This document shows, piece by piece, positions 4,559 to 8,140 of a stretch of DNA of 8,140 nt. The position numbers and the translations under genes were made by a program. Origin of the DNA: an uncultured euryarchaeote (GTDB lineage: Archaea; Thermoplasmatota; Poseidoniia; Poseidoniales; Thalassarchaeaceae); contig CALEIW010000175.1 in NCBI GenBank assembly GCA_937876055.1, forward strand, positions 1-8,140, in the 5' to 3' direction. Under the pieces are notes generated by a model, which searched no databases, was not told the origin of the DNA, and worked only from the letters and a program-made list of their open reading frames with translations. Within the stretch, counting starts at the first letter, position 1; every line of letters starts with the position of its first letter.

Positions 4559-7500
4559 TTGGAGGATTATCTTCTCGATTGCGTCGAACAACTGCAGAGA
4601 GCAGGTGACGATTCAGGGAGGAGAAAATCCGAAATCCAACGCCCAAAGGCATGGAATTTGCTCAATAAAGAGTGGAAGGCTTTGGCCTTCTTAGCAGTAA
4701 ATCAAGCGGCACCAGAATCTGTCGACCCTAATTCTTCAACTGGGAAGCCTGCTAGACCAAATCGGCGTATTGGCAGAAGAGGCGGAAGAGGGGGTCAATC
4801 AGGATTACAAGACCGCTTGGAATCACCCGCATCAGTAATTCGTTCAAAGGAGTCGGCGGCGTACAGATTGGCAGTTTTAATCGCCCAGAAACACAAAATG
4901 GGGGGTTCTTGGAATGAGCAATGGGATGAAAGTTTTCAACCACTAAGGAAAGAATGTGAAACTGGTGTTCATCCTGTTTGGGAACGAATGGCTAGGGAAG
5001 CCCCTTTGCTTGCAGAACTAGGTAGATTTCCGATTTCCGAAAATGAACAAAATATCGATGCTGGAGAGTGGTTAGTTCGAGCCAATTTTGATCCACATGA
5101 TTCCTCTGCATTACTCGATTGGCTTGATTCCTGCACCCTACAATTGGATATTCATCAAGCATCAGCCCTTCAGAAAATTACACGTGACCTACGCTCTGGA
5201 AAACCACGCACGCAGAAATGGAAGGCATGGATGAATCCCTCTTTGAAAGATATGGCCGGAGATTATGCACTGCTAGAGGCGATGTTATTGGCAGCTGGCA
5301 ACATTGAGCAAACAACTTCGATTTTTGACAGCGTCGATTCAGAAAATTTGCAAGGCTTGGTTGAGGCACAATCTACTCTACTATCGTTACGGGCGGGTTC
5401 AACTGAAAATTGGCAGCAGGCCATTTCTCAAGACGGAGAAGATAGGCTTTCCAAGGCTATTCAAATTGAGGCTTGGAAGAATTATCAGACAGGAAATACC
5501 ACGGATGCTGACACCTTACTGAAAGGTATGGATATTCTCCAAAATGCTAGCCTCACACCTTCGGATACTCTTCGTTGGGCGGTAATCGCTGCCCTTTCAT
5601 CGGCAAATAGAGGAGCGGAGACTGTTGCAATCCTCAGGGGTTTAGAAATCAATAATGAAGAAGAAATGAATGTTGCAATTCACCTGATTTCTGAAACTGG
5701 AGATTCTATCATTGAGGATTCCATATTGAAGGGTCTTGCTAAGTCATCAGATGAATTGGCTCTCAGCGTAATGCGAAATTCTTCTGCCCCTCTGAAGATT
5801 AGGAAGAAAGCAGCGGAAACGCTCTCAACAAAGGACCTAGGTATCGAGGAAGAAGTGCTCGACATTTACACCTTATCAGCAGATGTCGAAGGGCTTAGTG
5901 GTGAATTCCTAAATCACCCTGACTTGGTATCTAAATTTCCTCATCGTGCATTATTGGTTTGGCATCTTATTACTGCAGAGCAAGGAGTTTCAATTATGCC
6001 AGAACTGGAAGCGATGAGGAAGAGAGCAATCCTCGGACTTGCAGAAACGCAAAATGACGATGTGATGACCGAGGCTGTTTCTTCATTGATTGCACTATTG
6101 AGTGGAAACCCATCTTCAATGGATGCTGTTCACGATAAATTGGATTCGAAGGGGCTTGAGGCTCTCAACCAAGTTAGGGCTGCACTTCGAGCAGATGGTG
6201 ATGGATTGGTTGAGGAAAATCGAATTGAACGATTGGAACAATCGGTTGAGGATGCTGATTTGACCTTCCTTGAGAGAAGTCTATTCAGTGTCTTAATCAG
6301 TGCCCTGAGATTAAACAGAGCAACAATGGATCTACAAAGCGGTGTGGAAGAAAGAGCCGTTTCGGCCCTTTCAGCCCTCGGTACATTGTGTTCAACCGAA
6401 GCAGTTGAACTTCGCACAATCAGATTTGCCACAGACCTAGTATTGGAACACAATGTAGCAATTCCTGATTTGGAAATGTGGTATAGACAGTATGACAATG
6501 GCTCCTCCAATCACCAAATCGTCAGAGCAACAATTGCAGTGGCGAAGGGGGATCGAATCAATGGAGCTAGATCATACCGAGATGCTGCGATGAGAATTAG
6601 AGATGATTTCGAACAATCGTCTCTGCTACTTCGAAAATCACTGATTGAATTCGCCCTTGCGGGTGGTTGGAAAGAAGCAATTGATTTGATTGATAAACAT
6701 CCAGAGCTGCTTGCATCTGTAACCTCTAGATTCCAACTATACCTAAGGGTCTGTGCTGACGCTATCGCTGGACGTAATGAAATTGCTACTCAGAGAATAA
6801 TGGAATATGTCTCACAAAGAGAGCCTAGTGAGGGTAGTGAAGACAGAGATGTTGTGAAGCGCAGATTGGAGGTGCTCGATAGGGCTCTTCGATACGCGTC
6901 TGAACACAGATTGCCCGAGGACCCATTCCGTGGCCGTGTTCTAGCGGCGCAGATGATGATGCGCCGCAAGGAACCAGGCAGAAGAAGCGAGCTTGAAGGC
7001 CGATTCCTGATGGAGTTGAACGAAAGAAAGGACGTCCTTGAGATTACGTTAATCGCAGAAGAAGTAGCTGATATCTCACCGATTCGAGGGCTTCGAATGT
7101 TCGAAACTGCGATTCAATCGGAGAACTTTGATTTGCGGCAGATTCAGACCTTGGTTCGATCACAAAGGGCATTATTCCGTAGATACAGCAAGGATATTCC
7201 AGTTCGACAACGTCGGTCATTGAGTCATCTTTCTCTACGACCGTTGGTTCTGGTCGATACCAATATTCTAATCGATGCCCTGAAGGATGACTTGTTAGGG
7301 CAGATTTCTCAAGATAATTACGGAACATTCGAGTGGACTGTAGAGAGAGCCTTTGTCTGGATGCTAAAGAGACGTAGTGAAGAGAACCGAGTTCATTTGT
7401 GTATACCTATGTCTGCCGAAGCTGAGTTCCTCAATCGAACAAGATCTCCAAAGATTGCACGCGCTCTCTTCAGAGACGTGTATATTGACAACAAGGTTTG

Positions 7501-7918
7501 GAAGTCGACGGTTACTTCCAAACTTCTGCAAGAAAGGGTCGAGTATATCCTGCGAACGTTTGGTAAATTCAGAAAAGAGGTAGATATGGATGCGAAGGGA
7601 GAGGTTGACCTGGACTCTTTCCTAGTTCGGCACTCGGAGATTTTCGAGAGAGTTACGGAAGCCAAGCAATTTGCTAGAGATAATCCTCCGCCAAGAAGTA
7701 TGATCGATGGTGTGGAAATCTTCCCAGAGTCTGGAGACCTAGACATAATGCGAGATTCAACTGTTTACGCCTCGTCGACAATTCCTGACGTCGGTTGTGT
7801 CCTAGTTGCCACAAGAGATTCTGACTTCACTCTAATTTCAAGAGCGTTACATGACAACTTCGGATTTGATGCAATTTCCACTGCTCAGCAGTTGAATAGT
7901 CATATTCTACGAAATTGA
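4559..7918 (+). CDS. Giant helical-scaffold protein with C-terminal PIN nuclease domain
   Basis: This is a 1119-residue cytoplasmic protein without signal peptide or membrane helices. Residues 55-85 are a basic, low-complexity stretch with RRGGRGG (73-79), like RNA-binding RGG segments. Residues about 95-880 read as alternating amphipathic helices with small residues at packing positions, consistent with a TPR- or HEAT-like alpha-solenoid. A clear consensus repeat is not visible by eye. The C terminus is a PIN domain: VLVDTNILID (D900), PMSAEAEF (E954/E956), RDSTVYASS (D1066) and VATRDSDF (D1087, D1089) supply the acidic metal-binding set, so nuclease activity on RNA is expected. About 100 charged residues are inserted between the second and third motifs. 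The TTG start has a strong GGAGTGAT 5 bases upstream. The gene stands alone, with no antitoxin-like partner, so a simple VapC toxin is unlikely. Scaffold-plus-PIN recalls eukaryotic SMG6 only by analogy. Confidence 0.85.
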   Translation: MEDYLLDCVEQLQRAGDDSGRRKSEIQRPKAWNLLNKEWKALAFLAVNQAAPESVDPNSSTGKPARPNRRIGRRGGRGGQSGLQDRLESPASVIRSKESAAYRLAVLIAQKHKMGGSWNEQWDESFQPLRKECETGVHPVWERMAREAPLLAELGRFPISENEQNIDAGEWLVRANFDPHDSSALLDWLDSCTLQLDIHQASALQKITRDLRSGKPRTQKWKAWMNPSLKDMAGDYALLEAMLLAAGNIEQTTSIFDSVDSENLQGLVEAQSTLLSLRAGSTENWQQAISQDGEDRLSKAIQIEAWKNYQTGNTTDADTLLKGMDILQNASLTPSDTLRWAVIAALSSANRGAETVAILRGLEINNEEEMNVAIHLISETGDSIIEDSILKGLAKSSDELALSVMRNSSAPLKIRKKAAETLSTKDLGIEEEVLDIYTLSADVEGLSGEFLNHPDLVSKFPHRALLVWHLITAEQGVSIMPELEAMRKRAILGLAETQNDDVMTEAVSSLIALLSGNPSSMDAVHDKLDSKGLEALNQVRAALRADGDGLVEENRIERLEQSVEDADLTFLERSLFSVLISALRLNRATMDLQSGVEERAVSALSALGTLCSTEAVELRTIRFATDLVLEHNVAIPDLEMWYRQYDNGSSNHQIVRATIAVAKGDRINGARSYRDAAMRIRDDFEQSSLLLRKSLIEFALAGGWKEAIDLIDKHPELLASVTSRFQLYLRVCADAIAGRNEIATQRIMEYVSQREPSEGSEDRDVVKRRLEVLDRALRYASEHRLPEDPFRGRVLAAQMMMRRKEPGRRSELEGRFLMELNERKDVLEITLIAEEVADISPIRGLRMFETAIQSENFDLRQIQTLVRSQRALFRRYSKDIPVRQRRSLSHLSLRPLVLVDTNILIDALKDDLLGQISQDNYGTFEWTVERAFVWMLKRRSEENRVHLCIPMSAEAEFLNRTRSPKIARALFRDVYIDNKVWKSTVTSKLLQERVEYILRTFGKFRKEVDMDAKGEVDLDSFLVRHSEIFERVTEAKQFARDNPPPRSMIDGVEIFPESGDLDIMRDSTVYASSTIPDVGCVLVATRDSDFTLISRALHDNFGFDAISTAQQLNSHILRN

Positions 7919-7937
7919 TTATTGAAGGAAATATTTC

Positions 7938-8140
7938 TCACATGTGGGAAATAATTGCCTGTCCAAACTCACTGCACTTGAGTAAAGTGGCTTCTTCCAT
8001 CAGGCGCTCGAAATCATAGGTTACAGTTCCGGCTGAAATCGCACTCTCCATTCCCTTGACAATTAGATTGGCGGCTTCAATCCAGCCCATGTGGCGGAGC
8101 ATCATCTCAGCAGAAAGAATTAGGCTGCCGGGGTTGACCT
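7938..8140 (-). CDS. icd: NADP-type isocitrate dehydrogenase, C-terminal fragment (window edge)
   Basis: The last 66 residues are visible before the TGA at 7938-7940; the rest lies beyond the window. Isocitrate dehydrogenase oxidises and decarboxylates isocitrate to 2-oxoglutarate in the TCA cycle. The visible part is almost colinear with the C terminus of E. coli Icd: VNPGSLILSAEMMLRHMGW, then EAANLIVKGME, TVTYDFERLM and LLKCSEFGQAI before the end. This places it in the homodimeric, decarboxylating beta-hydroxyacid dehydrogenase family and makes it an Icd rather than isopropylmalate dehydrogenase. The cofactor-deciding residues lie mostly outside the window, so NADP use is inferred from overall similarity. 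It converges on the PIN gene with 19 bases between stops. It is cut by the window and not visibly broken. Confidence 0.93.
   Translation of the reverse strand, partial: VNPGSLILSAEMMLRHMGWIEAANLIVKGMESAISAGTVTYDFERLMEEATLLKCSEFGQAIISHM

Noticed and set aside
6130..6510. Minus-strand open frame of 126 codons inside the helical region
   Set aside because: It is antisense to an uninterrupted large coding frame and has a low-complexity Ser/Arg/Leu composition without motifs.
7393..7746. Minus-strand open frame of 117 codons inside the PIN domain
   Set aside because: It is fully antisense to the conserved PIN motifs. Its Ser- and Arg-rich composition is what is expected of a shadow frame.
4559..7918. 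Reading the PIN gene as a VapC-type toxin of a toxin-antitoxin pair
   Set aside because: No small antitoxin gene lies next to it, and the PIN domain is the tail of a 1119-residue protein rather than a free 130-residue toxin.
1..8140. tRNA, rRNA, CRISPR arrays, insertion sequences, attachment sites
   Set aside because: I saw no cloverleaf-like segments, regularly spaced repeats, transposase motifs or long terminal repeats. Nearly all of the window is accounted for by protein genes.

Overview
The window most likely comes from a marine planktonic archaeon, possibly of the Poseidoniia (Marine Group II) type. The support is indirect. Genes are packed tightly, with frequent changes of strand. Clear Shine-Dalgarno sequences of the GGAGGTGA kind precede some genes, while others have none and may be leaderless. 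The cobalamin adenosyltransferase carries a TGxGD nucleotide loop that I associate with archaeal members. A DHH/DHHA1 phosphoesterase and a very large PIN-domain protein are also present. No rRNA, tRNA or replication marker is in view, so the lineage is an inference and a bacterial host is not excluded.

Layout from left to right: rlmH (minus, 37-471) lies back to back with a plus-strand cluster. That cluster holds an unknown acidic, tryptophan-rich protein (551-880), a five-helix membrane protein with a TPR-like tail (877-1611), a PduO-type cob(I)alamin adenosyltransferase (1661-2251) and a 62-residue membrane protein (2258-2446). The first two share an ATGA overlap, so translational coupling is likely. 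A convergent Nudix Ap4A-hydrolase-like gene (2450-2893, minus) follows. It is divergent from a DHH-family phosphoesterase (2962-3975, plus), whose stop codon overlaps that of a histidine-rich four-helix membrane protein (3972-4445, minus).

From 4446 to 4558 there is a divergent region with two strong inverted repeats. After it comes the most interesting gene, a 1119-residue protein (4559-7918, plus). It has an RGG-like basic segment near the N terminus, roughly 800 residues that look like an all-helical scaffold, and an intact, enlarged PIN nuclease domain at the C terminus. It converges on the C-terminal end of an NADP-type isocitrate dehydrogenase gene (7938-8140, minus, cut by the window edge).

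The conserved genes are mostly housekeeping: rRNA modification, cobalamin activation, nucleotide clean-up, a TCA-cycle step and phosphodiester turnover. Three proteins have no function I can name: the acidic protein at 551-880, its membrane partner, and the 62-residue membrane protein. The helical-scaffold plus PIN protein is the best candidate for an undescribed RNA-processing or RNA-surveillance nuclease. I saw no mobile element, CRISPR array, RNA gene or defence island.
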